From assembly GCF_004217045.1 (NCBI RefSeq), contig NZ_SGXM01000001.1, positions 372,001 to 436,000 of the forward strand: a stretch of DNA of 64,000 bases. Reading direction: 5' to 3'. Every line of letters starts with the position of its first letter. Positions within the stretch are counted from its first letter, which is position 1. Origin of the DNA: Cupriavidus agavae (GTDB lineage Bacteria; Pseudomonadota; Gammaproteobacteria; Burkholderiales; Burkholderiaceae). This document shows, one piece after another, positions 43,892-52,687 of this stretch. Under the pieces are notes generated by a model. That model did no database searches. It was not told the origin of the DNA and saw nothing but the letters and a program-made list of their open reading frames with translations. Made by a program: the position numbers and the translations under genes.

Positions 43892-44502
43892 CAGTTGCTC
43901 GCTCCGGGCAGGACCACCACGGCAATCTGGGGCTTGGCGTTGCCGCGCGCGTCGGTGGCGTCGGGCTGGTTGCTGCCGTTGGATTCGGTGAAGCGCGATA
44001 CCCAGCCGATCTTGATCACGAGCGGCGTCGAGGCGGCACCGCCAGCGCCAGGCACGCAGTTCCAGCTGAAGCCGGTGTCGTTGTTGAACGAGGAGGCATC
44101 GCGGCAGATCACCGCGCGGCCTTTCGGCAGGTTGGACTGCACCTGGCGCGACAGTTCGGCCTGGTCGAACGCGGCCGTCAGCGGCGCGCAGGTGGCCGCG
44201 TTGCCGCCGCAGGCGACCCGGTAGGGATTGGCGTTGTCGGCCAGGTTGGGGATGCCGTTGTTGGTATCGAACGTGTCGTACCCGCCCGCGGTGTTCGTTA
44301 CGGCGTCGTTGGCGCGCAGGCGGTCCGCCATCTCGTTGGCGAGCTGGAGCGCTACCACGTCGTACGACGATTGCTGGGCGAAGCGGAAAGACTTGATCAG
44401 CAGGTTGGCCACGCCCAGCACGCCCACGGCGAGCACGACGATGGCTACCAATGCTTCAAGCATGGTGAAGCCGGCTGCCTCCCGGCAGCGGTATTGACCC
44501 AT
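43891..44502 (-). CDS. pilV: PilV minor pilin of operon B
   Basis: 203 residues, first gene of operon B. The prepilin signal reads AAGFTMLEALVAIVVLAVGV with Glu at +5, followed by NLLIKSFRFAQQSSYDVVAL and LANEMADRLRAND, typical of PilV. GGGAG stands 7 bases ahead of the ATG as ribosome binding site. A leader of up to about 200 bases separates it from nrdR. Confidence 0.92.
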   Translation of the reverse strand: MGQYRCREAAGFTMLEALVAIVVLAVGVLGVANLLIKSFRFAQQSSYDVVALQLANEMADRLRANDAVTNTAGGYDTFDTNNGIPNLADNANPYRVACGGNAATCAPLTAAFDQAELSRQVQSNLPKGRAVICRDASSFNNDTGFSWNCVPGAGGAASTPLVIKIGWVSRFTESNGSNQPDATDARGNAKPQIAVVVLPGASN

Positions 44503-44648
44503 TTTGACTCCCGTCCAATAAACGACAGTTCTTTTTGTTCTGTGCGCGACGCGCTGGCCTTCCGATGGCGTCCGGGCCTCTGTGGGTCCGGTAGTCGCCG
44601 GGCTGTTTTCGCCCTTGTTACTGCGTGGAAAGCGCGCGTTCGTTCGCC

Positions 44649-44674
44649 AACCTCCTACCCGAAGGAGGTTGGTG
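44649..44674. terminator. Hairpin downstream of nrdR / upstream of pilV
   Basis: A perfect 10-bp stem, CCAACCTCCT and AGGAGGTTGG around a 6-base loop, lies in the nrdR-pilV gap. A second stem, CTACCCC/GGGGTAG, overlaps the nrdR stop at about 44703-44722. Neither has a clean T-run on the minus strand, so they may be weak terminators or leader structures for the pil operon. Confidence 0.45.
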
Positions 44675-44703
44675 CAGATTAGACAGCTTTTTCTGTGAAG
44701 TGG

Positions 44704-45171
44704 CTACCCCTTTCGTGGGGTAGGTGTCGCAAACTCGTCGAGAACGTCGCGGAATTCAGACACGTCTTCGAAGCTGCGATAGACCGAGGCAAAGCGGATA
44801 TAGGCGATCTTGTCGAGCTTGCGCAGCTCGCGCATGACCAGCTCGCCCACCTGGCTGCTGGGGATTTCCTTCTCGCCCAAAGCCAGCAGTTTTTCCTCGA
44901 TGCGAGTGATCGCTTCGTCGATGGCCTCGGCGGAAACAGGCCGCTTGCGCAGCGCCAGCCGCATCGAATCCTGTAGCTTGCCGCGCGTGTAATCCACGCG
45001 GGAGCCGTTTTTCTTGACGATGGCCGGGAAGAACAGCTCGATGCGTTCGTAGGTGGTAAAGCGGCGGTCGCAGGTTTCGCAGCGCCGGCGGCGGCGCACG
45101 GTGTCGCCGTCCTCGGAGACGCGGCTATCGAGAACCTGGGTATTGGAGTGACCGCAGAACGGGCATTTCAT
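44704..45171 (-). CDS. nrdR: Transcriptional repressor NrdR
   Basis: NrdR senses (d)ATP through an ATP-cone domain and represses ribonucleotide reductase genes. The 155-residue product has the N-terminal zinc ribbon with Cys3, Cys6, Cys31 and Cys34 ([10 protein letters not shown]...[17 protein letters not shown]). It is followed by the ATP cone, with [20 protein letters not shown] and [17 protein letters not shown] near the end. It lies just downstream of glyA on the same strand, a linkage common in Burkholderiaceae. Confidence 0.97.
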   Translation of the reverse strand: MKCPFCGHSNTQVLDSRVSEDGDTVRRRRRCETCDRRFTTYERIELFFPAIVKKNGSRVDYTRGKLQDSMRLALRKRPVSAEAIDEAITRIEEKLLALGEKEIPSSQVGELVMRELRKLDKIAYIRFASVYRSFEDVSEFRDVLDEFATPTPRKG

Positions 45172-45246
45172 GCCTGACCACCTGAAGAGAGAAGCCTGCC
45201 CGCATTTTGCATCGTTTGATTCGGTTGCGGACGTTTTGGCGAAACA

Positions 45247-45313
45247 ACGGCGCCGCCCGGAACACGCGGCGGCGCCGTCAGTGCGCGCCCACTAACCTGC
45301 CGTGGGCGCGCGT
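45247..45313 (-). terminator. Two GC-rich hairpins after glyA
   Basis: Two perfect stems follow the glyA stop: GCGCGCCCAC (45283-45292) with GTGGGCGCGC (45302-45311), and GGCGCCGCC (45249-45257) with GGCGGCGCC (45268-45276). The second is followed leftward by GTTGTTTCG. Together they could attenuate read-through from glyA into nrdR or protect the glyA mRNA end. Confidence 0.5.
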
Positions 45314-45324
45314 CGGTCGCTGGC

Positions 45325-46572
45325 TCAGCCGTAGACCGGGAAGCGGCGGGTCAGGGCGGACACCTGCTCGCGCACCTTGGCGATGTTGGCTTCGTCGTGC
45401 GGGTTGTCCAGCACGTCGGCGATCAGGTTGGCCACCTGGCGGGCTTCTTCTTCCTTGAAGCCGCGCGTGGTCATGGCCGGCGAGCCAAGGCGCACGCCCG
45501 AGGTCACGAACGGCTTTTCCGGGTCGTTCGGGATGGCGTTCTTGTTGACGGTGATATGCGCGTCGCCCAGGATCTTCTCGGCTTCCTTGCCGGTAATCTT
45601 CTTGGCGCGCAGGTCAACCAGCATGACGTGGCTCTCGGTCTTGCCCGACACGATGCGCAGGCCGCGCGAGATCAGCGTCTCGGCCATGGCGGCGGCGTTC
45701 TTGACCACCTGTTCCTGGTAGGCCTTGAACTCGGGCTGCAGCGCTTCCTTGAAGGCCACGGCCTTGCCGGCGATCACGTGCATCAGCGGGCCACCCTGGA
45801 TGCCGGGGAAGATCGCCGAGTTGATGGCCTTCTCGTGCTCGGCCTTCATCAGGATCACGCCGCCGCGCGGGCCGCGCAGGCTCTTGTGCGTGGTGGTGGT
45901 CACGAAGTCGGCGTGCGGCACCGGGTTCGGGTACACGCCGGCGGCGATCAGGCCGGCATAGTGGGCCATGTCGACCATGAAGTAGGCGCCGATCGACCGG
46001 GCGATCTTGCCGATGCGCTCGAAGTCGATGCGCAGCGAGAACGCCGAGGCGCCGGCGATGATCATCTTCGGCTTGGTTTCCTGGGCCTTCTTTTCCAGCG
46101 CGTCGTAGTCGATGTCTTCCTGCGCGTTGAGGCCGTAGCTGACCACGTTGAACCACTTGCCGCTCATGTTCAGCGCCATGCCGTGGGTCAGGTGGCCGCC
46201 TTCGGCCAGGCTCATGCCCATGATCGTGTCGCCCGGCTTGAGCATGGCGAAGAACACGCCCTGGTTGGCCTGCGAGCCCGAGTTGGGCTGCACGTTGGCG
46301 GCGTCGGCGCCGAACAGCTGCTTCACGCGGTCGATGGCCAGCTGCTCCACCACGTCGACATATTCGCAGCCGCCGTAGTAGCGCTTGCCGGGATAGCCCT
46401 CGGCGTACTTGTTGGTCAGCTGCGAGCCCTGCGCGGCCATCACGGCCGGCGAGGTGTAGTTCTCGGAAGCAATCAGTTCGATATGGTCTTCCTGGCGCTG
46501 GTTTTCCTTCTGGATGGCGGCGAAGACTTCGGGGTCGATCTGCTCGATCGTGAAACGGCTGCGTTCAAACAT
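45325..46572 (-). CDS. glyA: Serine hydroxymethyltransferase
   Basis: GlyA converts serine and tetrahydrofolate to glycine and methylene-THF, the main source of one-carbon units. The 415-residue product starts [20 protein letters not shown]. It contains [39 protein letters not shown], the PLP lysine in [17 protein letters not shown], and a normal C-terminus. The open frame continues upstream of this ATG through the leader RNA but lacks conservation. It is preceded by a ZTP-type riboswitch, so it is probably induced when one-carbon folate is short. Confidence 0.97.
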   Translation of the reverse strand: MFERSRFTIEQIDPEVFAAIQKENQRQEDHIELIASENYTSPAVMAAQGSQLTNKYAEGYPGKRYYGGCEYVDVVEQLAIDRVKQLFGADAANVQPNSGSQANQGVFFAMLKPGDTIMGMSLAEGGHLTHGMALNMSGKWFNVVSYGLNAQEDIDYDALEKKAQETKPKMIIAGASAFSLRIDFERIGKIARSIGAYFMVDMAHYAGLIAAGVYPNPVPHADFVTTTTHKSLRGPRGGVILMKAEHEKAINSAIFPGIQGGPLMHVIAGKAVAFKEALQPEFKAYQEQVVKNAAAMAETLISRGLRIVSGKTESHVMLVDLRAKKITGKEAEKILGDAHITVNKNAIPNDPEKPFVTSGVRLGSPAMTTRGFKEEEARQVANLIADVLDNPHDEANIAKVREQVSALTRRFPVYG

Positions 46573-46769
46573 GGCGTGACTCGTCGGTAAAAAGGGGAGC
46601 GGATGGCACAAACGGTATGAAGTTCGTAGGCAACCGGCTGCTTGGGGGATACGTCGCAATGCTTCGCGACAGGTCTCGGGATAGGGCGCGCGGGGAAGGC
46701 ACTGGCCGTCCATCTCCAGCTGGCGTATGCGGCCAGCCGGGGTTGGGGGCACCCTGCTTCCCATTCGCT

Positions 46770-46862
46770 GCCCAGGCGAGCGGCAGGCGCTGGAGAACTT
46801 CACGCCTAAAGATCTTGCGCTTCCTCGTGGTAGTACCCACTGACTTCGCCAGTCGCGCAAGG
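46770..46862 (-). ncRNA. ZTP (pfl) riboswitch upstream of glyA
   Basis: On the minus strand the leader shows the two conserved parts of the ZMP/ZTP aptamer. The first domain has a CTTGCGC/GCGCAAG stem enclosing GACTGGCG, a GTGG...CCAC hairpin and GAGGAAGCGC. The second, about 30 bases on, is the near-invariant hairpin CGCTCGCCTGGGCAGCG, matching the CCGCCUGGGCA core. ZTP riboswitches turn on purine and one-carbon genes when ZMP/ZTP accumulates, and glyA is a known target. The identity rests on motif recall. Confidence 0.85.
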
Positions 46863-46879
46863 TGGAATGGTTGCCGCAG

Positions 46880-46908
46880 AGTTTATGCGAAGGCGCGCCT
46901 GGCTGCAA
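46880..46908 (-). promoter_or_regulatory. Sigma-70 promoter for glyA riboswitch transcript
   Basis: On the minus strand TTGCAG (46908-46903) and TAAACT (46885-46880) are 17 bases apart. Transcription would start near 46873, about ten bases before the riboswitch P1 stem, exactly where a riboswitch promoter is expected. Confidence 0.7.
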
Positions 46909-47035
46909 GACAGGGCACGGTGTGCCGCATGCCCGGCGCGGCCCGTGGCGTCAAGCCCTGGCAGGGCATGGCTCGCAACTTGCTGTTGCAAAGTCGCATG
47001 CGGGTTAACCAGTGCGCTCCGTTACAATGCCCGCC

Positions 47036-47440
47036 ATGCCAAATTTCGTGTGGCCGCTACGTGTGTACTGGGAAGACACCGATGCGGGAGGCGTGGTGTT
47101 CTACGCCAACTATCTGAAGTTCTTCGAGCGGGCGCGGACCGAATGGCTGCGCTCGCTCGGCGTCGGACAACAGGCCCTCGCCGATACCTCCGGCGTGGTC
47201 TTCGTCGTTCGCAGTACCGCTGTGGAATACAATGCGCCCGCCCGGCTCGATGACCAGCTGGAGATCCGCACCGTGATTGAACGGGTCGGACCGGCGTCGG
47301 TTCATTTCGCCCAGGAAGCGTGGCGCGATGACCGCATGCTCGCCAGCGGCAAGATCCGTGTGGGATGTGTCGATAAAGTCACGTTCCGTCCGGCCCCGAT
47401 TCCTGCTTCCGTTCTCGCCACTATTAAAGACGCCCGATGA
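47036..47440 (+). CDS. ybgC: Tol-Pal associated acyl-CoA thioesterase YbgC
   Basis: A hotdog-fold thioesterase of about 134 residues that opens the Tol-Pal operon. The signature VYWEDTDAGGVVFYANYLKF contains the catalytic aspartate and the conserved Tyr-x-Asn, followed by FFERARTEWLRSLG. YbgC acts on acyl-CoA or acyl-ACP near phospholipid synthesis. The start is uncertain: GTG 47012, ATG 47027 and ATG 47036 are in frame, and none has a good ribosome binding site; I chose the one closest to the conserved MPNFVWPLRV. The stop overlaps tolQ as ATGA. Confidence 0.94.
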   Translation: MPNFVWPLRVYWEDTDAGGVVFYANYLKFFERARTEWLRSLGVGQQALADTSGVVFVVRSTAVEYNAPARLDDQLEIRTVIERVGPASVHFAQEAWRDDRMLASGKIRVGCVDKVTFRPAPIPASVLATIKDAR

Positions 47441-48120
47441 ATCCAGTGACCGTCACGCAAGACATGTCGATCATTACGCTGGTGCTGCATGCCAGCCTGC
47501 TGGCCCAGGCCGTGATGGCCCTGCTGCTGGTCATGTCGCTGTTCTCGTGGACCTACATCTTTCGCAAGCACATGGCGCTGCGCGCCGCGCGCACGCAGAC
47601 CGAAGGGTTCGAACGCGATTTCTGGGCGGGCGGCGACCTGCAGGCGCTCTACAACAGCGCCGTGAACAATCGTCACAATACTGGCGCACTTGAGCGGATC
47701 TTCGAGTCGGGCATGGGCGAGTACCTGAAGGCCCGCGAGCGCAGCAACGACGCCAGCGCCTTGCTCGACGCCGCCCGCCGCGCCATGCGCGCCGCCTACC
47801 AGCGCGAGATGGACGTGCTCGAATCCCACCTGCCGTTCCTGGCCTCGGTTGGCTCGGTCAGCCCGTACATCGGCCTGTTCGGCACCGTCTGGGGCATCAT
47901 GAATGCGTTCCGTGGCCTCTCGAATGTGCAGCAGGCGACGCTTGCGTCGGTGGCCCCTGGTATCGCCGAGGCGCTGGTCGCCACGGCCATCGGCCTGTTT
48001 GCTGCCATTCCCGCCGTGATTGCCTATAACCGCTATGCCACCGAGATCGATCGGCTGGCCATCCGGTTCGAGAGCTTCATGGAAGAATTCCAGAACATCC
48101 TGCAGCGTCAGAGCCGCTAA
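47437..48120 (+). CDS. tolQ: Tol-Pal system protein TolQ
   Basis: This 227-residue inner-membrane protein of the MotA/TolQ/ExbB family is part of the proton-driven TolQR motor that energises TolA. It has three membrane helices: one at the N-terminus (IITLVLHASLLAQAVMALLL) and two in the C-terminal half (FLASVGSVSPYIGLFGTVWG and VAPGIAEALVATAIGLFAAI) that line the proton channel. Length and spacing are normal. It overlaps ybgC and is followed by tolR after 20 bases. Confidence 0.97.
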   Translation: MNPVTVTQDMSIITLVLHASLLAQAVMALLLVMSLFSWTYIFRKHMALRAARTQTEGFERDFWAGGDLQALYNSAVNNRHNTGALERIFESGMGEYLKARERSNDASALLDAARRAMRAAYQREMDVLESHLPFLASVGSVSPYIGLFGTVWGIMNAFRGLSNVQQATLASVAPGIAEALVATAIGLFAAIPAVIAYNRYATEIDRLAIRFESFMEEFQNILQRQSR

Positions 48121-48140
48121 ACAGTCGAGGAGCATCCCCC

Positions 48141-48578
48141 ATGGCAGCCATTCAGCGCCGCGGCGGTTCGCGCCGCCGGGCCAGCGCCGAGATCAACGTC
48201 GTGCCGTACATCGACGTGATGCTTGTTCTGCTGGTGATCTTCATGGTGGCGGCTCCGATCGTGAGCCCGGCCGTGGTGGACCTGCCGTCCGTGGCCAATG
48301 CCACGCCGCAGCAGCAGACGCCGCCGATCGTGGTCACCGTGCATGAGGATGGCGCGCTGACGGCGCGCGGCAAGGACGCCTCGGGCGGCTCGTTCGAGCG
48401 CAAGCTCGACAAGCGCGGGCTGATCGATTTCGTGCACCAGCGCCAGAACGAGAATCCGGACCAGCCGGTGGTGATTGCCGCCGACCGTGCCGTCAAGTAC
48501 GAAGCGGTGCTCGACGTGATGTCCGTGCTGAAGGCCGACGGCGTGAAGCGCGTCGGCCTGATGGTGAAGTCCAAGTAA
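48141..48578 (+). CDS. tolR: Tol-Pal system protein TolR
   Basis: This 145-residue ExbD/TolR family protein has a short cytoplasmic N-terminus, one membrane helix (VPYIDVMLVLLVIFMVAAPI) with the essential proton-carrying aspartate in YIDVML, and a periplasmic domain containing PVVIAADRAVKYEAVLDVMS. It forms the motor with TolQ. A GAGGAGC ribosome binding site precedes the ATG. Confidence 0.97.
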   Translation: MAAIQRRGGSRRRASAEINVVPYIDVMLVLLVIFMVAAPIVSPAVVDLPSVANATPQQQTPPIVVTVHEDGALTARGKDASGGSFERKLDKRGLIDFVHQRQNENPDQPVVIAADRAVKYEAVLDVMSVLKADGVKRVGLMVKSK

Positions 48579-48604
48579 GCGTTTCCAGCGTCCGACATCG
48601 CATA

Positions 48605-49672
48605 GTGGCCACCCTTTCGTCACGCCAACCGCAACCACGCGCCCCGCGCGCCCGGGCCGCCGCCTATCCGTACGAACCGGTGCGCGAGCGCGGCACCACG
48701 CGTGCGTTCGTCGCCGCGCTGTTCATGCACCTGCTGCTCGGCATCGTGCTGTACTTCGGCGTGCAGTGGCAGAGCAGCACGCCGGTAGGCGCCGAGGCCG
48801 AGCTGTGGGAGGAGATTCCCGACGTCACGCCGGCGCCGCCGCCGCGCCCCGTGGTGCAGCCGACGCCCGTGCCGCCGCAACCGGCCGTGCGCAGCAAGGT
48901 CGAGGAAGCCGCCGACATTGCGCTGGAGCAAAAGAAGCGCAAGGAAGCCCAGGAGGCGGCCGAAGCCGAGGAGCGCCGCGAGCAGCAGCGCAAGGAACAG
49001 GAGCGCAAGGACGCGCAGCGCAAGGAAGAACAGCGCCAGCAGCAGATCGAGGCGCAGCGCAAGGAAGACGCGAAGAAGAAGGCCGACAAGGACCGCGCCG
49101 ACAAGGCCGCCCTGGCCGCGAAGGAAAAGGAAAAGGAAAAGGCCGAGCAGGATCGCAAGGAAGCCGACGCCAGGGCGAAGGCGGACGCCGACAAGCAGGC
49201 GAAAGCCAAGGCCGACGCCGAGAAGCAGGCCAAGGCGAAGGCCGATGCCGACGCCCGGGCCAAGCGCGAGGCTGCGGCCAACGCGCAGCGCAACAGCGAG
49301 CTGGCGCGCCTGAAGGCGCTGGCCGGTGGCGGCACCGCCGGTGCCACGGGCGGCGGCGTCGGCAATTCCGCGGGATCGGGCGCGGGGTCGGGCGGCAAGG
49401 CGTCGCCGGGCTATTCGGACAAGGTCCGTCGCCGGGTGAAGCCGAACATCATCTTCAGTGGTGATGTAGAGGGCAATCCGGCCGCCGTGGTGGCGGTGAG
49501 GCTGGCGCCGGACGGCTCGATCCTGTCCAAGCGGCTGGCGAAGTCGAGCGGCAACGCAGACTGGGACAATGCCGTGCTGCGTGGCGTCGACCGCTCCGAC
49601 CCGCTGCCGCGCGACGAGGACGGCAAGGCGCCGTCGTTCGAGTTCACGATCACGGTCCGGCCCAAGGACTGA
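48605..49672 (+). CDS. tolA: Cell envelope integrity protein TolA
   Basis: 355 residues from a GTG. An N-terminal helix (AFVAALFMHLLLGIVLYFGV) anchors it in the inner membrane. A proline-rich stretch and a long lysine/alanine/glutamate-rich helical domain (about residues 100-235, repeating AKADAEKQAKAKADAD) span the periplasm. The small C-terminal domain (about 260-355, SDKVRRRVKPNIIFSGDVEG and PDGSILSKRLAKSSGNADWD) contacts TolB and Pal. Low sequence complexity in the helical part is normal for the family. Confidence 0.95.
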   Translation: MATLSSRQPQPRAPRARAAAYPYEPVRERGTTRAFVAALFMHLLLGIVLYFGVQWQSSTPVGAEAELWEEIPDVTPAPPPRPVVQPTPVPPQPAVRSKVEEAADIALEQKKRKEAQEAAEAEERREQQRKEQERKDAQRKEEQRQQQIEAQRKEDAKKKADKDRADKAALAAKEKEKEKAEQDRKEADARAKADADKQAKAKADAEKQAKAKADADARAKREAAANAQRNSELARLKALAGGGTAGATGGGVGNSAGSGAGSGGKASPGYSDKVRRRVKPNIIFSGDVEGNPAAVVAVRLAPDGSILSKRLAKSSGNADWDNAVLRGVDRSDPLPRDEDGKAPSFEFTITVRPKD

Positions 49673-49887
49673 TCGGGAAGCGGCGAAAAAGCCATGATTT
49701 GCAACATAATGCAACCTTCATCGTGGGGCTCCGGTCCCATCGCTACCATGAACGGTTGCCTGACGCGGCCGGCAAGCGTGCAAGACGCACGCGGAAATGG
49801 GGCATGCGCCAAGCCGCATGCCATCCGTGGTGCCGAACCTGCTGTGCCCGCCGTACCGATGAATCCTGATATCGACTGAGGAGCAGC
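49673..49887. other. tolA-tolB spacer
   Basis: 215 bases without a convincing gene; a 61-codon frame (49694-49879) has no recognisable features. TTGCA-ACATAA-TGCAA (about 49703-49718) is a small inverted repeat. The spacer may carry a second promoter for tolB-pal-cpoB, as in other proteobacteria, but no clear -35/-10 pair is visible. Confidence 0.4.
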
Positions 49888-51228
49888 ATGCGAAAGCTTT
49901 GGGCCCCTAACTGGCTGTCCCGGCGCCAGAACGCCACCCCCACCCGTGACCAGAGCCGGCACGCGCTGATGGCGTGGCTGGCGGCGGCGCTGATGTCCGC
50001 CGGCGTGGCGCACGCGCAACTGAACGTGGAAATCACCGGCGTGGGTTCGAACCAGTACCCGGTGGCCACTGCCAACTTCCAGGGTGAAGGGCAGGGCGCG
50101 CAGAATCTGACCGCCGTGATCCGCAGCGACCTGCAGAACAGCGGACGCTTCAAGAACATCGACCCGGCCGGCGCCACCGTGGCCGAATCGGCCCAGGTCG
50201 ATCTCGGCAGCTGGAAGGCCAAGGGCGCCGACGCCTTCGTGGCCGGCAGCGTGACCCCCGCAGCCAACGGCCAGTACGAAGTGCGCTTCCGCCTGTATGA
50301 CACGGTCAAGGGCCAGAGCCTGGGCGGGCTGGCGTTCACGGTATCGCAGAGCCAGCTGCGCGTGACCGCGCACAAGATCGCCGACTACATCTACGAGAAG
50401 CTGCTCGGCGAGCGCGGCGTGTTCGCCACGCGCCTGTCGTACGTGTCGAAGGTTGGCAACCGCTACCAGTTGCTGATTTCCGATTCGGACGGCCAGAACG
50501 CCCAGGTGGCGCTGTCCAGCACCGAGCCGATCATCTCGCCGTCGTGGTCGCCCGATGGCCGCCGCGTGGCCTATGTCTCGTTCGAAGCCCGGAAGCCGGT
50601 GGTCTACGTGCATGACCTGGCCACGGGCAAGCGCACGCTGGTGTCGAACCAGAAGGGCAACAACAGCGCGCCGTCGTGGTCGCCGGACGGCCAGCGCCTG
50701 GCCGTGGCGCTCTCGCGCGACGGCAACACCCAGATCTACCTGGTCAATGCCGACGGTTCGGGCCTGCGCCGCATCTCGCGCAGCAGCGCCATCGACACCG
50801 AGCCGCAGTTCGCGCCGGATGGCCGCAGCATCTACTTCACGAGCGATCGCGGCGGTGCGCCGCAGATCTACCGCATGCCGGCTGGCGGCGAGGAATCGGG
50901 CGCCGCGCAGCGCGTGACGTTCAAGGGCGGCTACAACGTCAGCCCGCGCGTCTCGCCGGACGGCAAGTACCTGGCCTACATCTCGCGTTCGGGCGGCTTC
51001 CGCCTCCAGCTACAGGACCTGGCCAACGGTGACGTTACTTCGCTCACCGATACGTCGAACGACGAGGCCCCGAGCTTCGCCGCCAACGGCAAGTACATTC
51101 TTTACGCCACCCGCGTGGGCGGCCGCTCGGTACTGGCGGCGGTCTCGACGGACGGCCGTACGAAACAGGTTCTGTCGCTCCAGTCCGGCGAGGTTCGCGA
51201 GCCGTCCTGGGGCCCTTTCATGCAGTAA
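49888..51228 (+). CDS. tolB: Tol-Pal system beta-propeller protein TolB
   Basis: This 446-residue periplasmic protein bridges TolA and Pal. GAGGAGC precedes the ATG. The N-terminus is longer than usual; a typical signal peptide ([17 protein letters not shown]) begins at residue 28, so an internal ATG at 49969 is a possible start. The N-terminal domain is followed by the six-bladed propeller with repeated [32 protein letters not shown] and [15 protein letters not shown] motifs. It ends in the usual REPSWGPF. Confidence 0.96.
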   Translation: MRKLWAPNWLSRRQNATPTRDQSRHALMAWLAAALMSAGVAHAQLNVEITGVGSNQYPVATANFQGEGQGAQNLTAVIRSDLQNSGRFKNIDPAGATVAESAQVDLGSWKAKGADAFVAGSVTPAANGQYEVRFRLYDTVKGQSLGGLAFTVSQSQLRVTAHKIADYIYEKLLGERGVFATRLSYVSKVGNRYQLLISDSDGQNAQVALSSTEPIISPSWSPDGRRVAYVSFEARKPVVYVHDLATGKRTLVSNQKGNNSAPSWSPDGQRLAVALSRDGNTQIYLVNADGSGLRRISRSSAIDTEPQFAPDGRSIYFTSDRGGAPQIYRMPAGGEESGAAQRVTFKGGYNVSPRVSPDGKYLAYISRSGGFRLQLQDLANGDVTSLTDTSNDEAPSFAANGKYILYATRVGGRSVLAAVSTDGRTKQVLSLQSGEVREPSWGPFMQ

Positions 51229-51263
51229 TTGAGTCGTAGACAAAAAAGAGGAGTCTCTCAGCC

Positions 51264-51773
51264 ATGACCAAAATGATGACGAAATCGCTCGCCCTCGCCG
51301 CCCTGCTGGCCCTGGGCGCCTGCAGCTCGGGCGTGAAGCTCGACGACGCCTCCAAGGCCGGTACCGGCACGGGCGGCGGCGCACAGACCGATCCGCGCGC
51401 CGTGGCGCCGGTGACCGTCGACCCGCTGAACGACCCGAACGGCCCGCTGGCCAAGCGCAGCGTGTACTTCGACTTCGACAGCTACACCGTCAAGTCGGAC
51501 TACCAGAGCCTGCTGCAAGCCCACTCGCAGTACCTGGGCGCCAACAAGAGCCGCAAGATCCTGATCCAGGGCAACACCGACGAACGCGGCACGAGCGAGT
51601 ACAACCTGGCACTGGGCCAGAAGCGTGCCGAGGCCGTGCGCCGTTCGCTGTCGTCGCTGGGCGTGCCCGAGTCGCAGATGGAAGCCGTGAGCCTGGGCAA
51701 GGAAAAGCCGAAGGCCACCGGCCACGACGAAGCCTCGTGGGCCGAGAACCGCCGCGCCGACATCGTCTACTGA
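51264..51773 (+). CDS. pal: Peptidoglycan-associated lipoprotein Pal
   Basis: 169-residue outer membrane lipoprotein that binds peptidoglycan and is pulled to the septum by Tol. The lipobox is LALGAC with the lipidated Cys20. The C-terminal OmpA-like domain carries the diaminopimelate-binding motif region: SVYFDFDSYTVKSDY, then QGNTDERGTSEYNLALGQKR and AEAVRRSLSSLGV. Length is normal. Confidence 0.98.
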   Translation: MTKMMTKSLALAALLALGACSSGVKLDDASKAGTGTGGGAQTDPRAVAPVTVDPLNDPNGPLAKRSVYFDFDSYTVKSDYQSLLQAHSQYLGANKSRKILIQGNTDERGTSEYNLALGQKRAEAVRRSLSSLGVPESQMEAVSLGKEKPKATGHDEASWAENRRADIVY

Positions 51774-51802
51774 TCGACTGACTGATCCACGGAATAGCTT
51801 TC

Positions 51803-52561
51803 ATGAATGCTCGTGTATCCACCCTGCTGTGGCTGGTCGCCGTCTCCGGCGGCGGCTTGCTGGCAGCCAGCTCCGCGCACGCCGGCGTGTTCGACGACGA
51901 CGAGGCGCGCAAGGCCGTGATCCAGCTGCGGGACCAGTTCAACGGTTTCCAGGCGACGGCATCGCAGCGTATTGACCAGAACAGCCGCCAGCTGCTCGAC
52001 ATGCAGAACCAGATGGAAGGTCTGCGTCAGGAGGTGGCGCGGCTGCGCGGTCAGAACGAGGTGTTGCAGAACACGGTGGATACGCTGACGAAGCAGCAGA
52101 AGGACTATTACGCCGACCTCGACGCGCGCCTGAAGAAATTCGAGCCGCAGCAGGTCACCGTGGACGGCAAGGAAGGGCTGGCTCAGCCGACCGAGAAGCC
52201 CGAGTACGACGCCGCGCTCAAGCAGTTCCAGTCGGGCGATTTCAAGGGCGCGGGCAATGCCTTCTCGGCGTTCGCCAAGAAGTATCCGCAAAGCCCGTAC
52301 CTGCCGCTGGCGCAGTTCTGGCTCGGCAATTCGCTCTACGCGCAGCGCGACTACAAGGGCTCGACGTTCGTCCTGCAGAACATGGTGCAGCAGTTCCCTT
52401 CGCACGCGAAGGTGCCTGACGCCATGATCGCCATCGCCAACAACCAGTTCGAATCCGGCCAGAAGGCGGCCGCGAAGAAGACGCTGGAGACGGTGGTGTC
52501 GAAGTATCCCGGCACCGAAGGCGCCCAGGCCGCCAGCAACCGGCTGAAGACGCTGAAGTAA
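51803..52561 (+). CDS. cpoB: Cell division coordinator CpoB (YbgF)
   Basis: 252-residue periplasmic protein that links peptidoglycan synthesis to outer membrane constriction through TolA. It has a signal peptide (LLWLVAVSGGGLLAASSAHA), then a trimerising coiled coil (about residues 45-110: LLDMQNQMEGLRQEVARLRG), then tetratricopeptide repeats beginning YDAALKQFQSGDFKGAGNAF. It is the last gene of the tol-pal operon, followed by an intrinsic terminator. Confidence 0.95.
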   Translation: MNARVSTLLWLVAVSGGGLLAASSAHAGVFDDDEARKAVIQLRDQFNGFQATASQRIDQNSRQLLDMQNQMEGLRQEVARLRGQNEVLQNTVDTLTKQQKDYYADLDARLKKFEPQQVTVDGKEGLAQPTEKPEYDAALKQFQSGDFKGAGNAFSAFAKKYPQSPYLPLAQFWLGNSLYAQRDYKGSTFVLQNMVQQFPSHAKVPDAMIAIANNQFESGQKAAAKKTLETVVSKYPGTEGAQAASNRLKTLK

Positions 52562-52587
52562 CCGGAACGATCCGGCAGGACAGGAAG

Positions 52588-52617
52588 AAACCCGCGATGT
52601 TGGCGGGTTTTTTCTTT
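52588..52617 (+). terminator. Intrinsic terminator after cpoB
   Basis: AAACCCGC (52588-52595) pairs with GCGGGTTT (52603-52610) across a short loop and is followed by a run of six T residues and CTTTT. It ends the tol-pal transcript before queC. Confidence 0.92.
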
Positions 52618-52687
52618 TGGGGGGCTAAAATACGCGCTTCGCCCTTCGCGGCGTGACTACAGCGCGCTTGTGCCGCGCGCAACCCCG

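Noticed and set aside
49694..49879. A 61-codon frame ahead of tolB as a small gene
   Set aside because: No ribosome binding site, motif or membrane segment; it sits in a probable promoter region.
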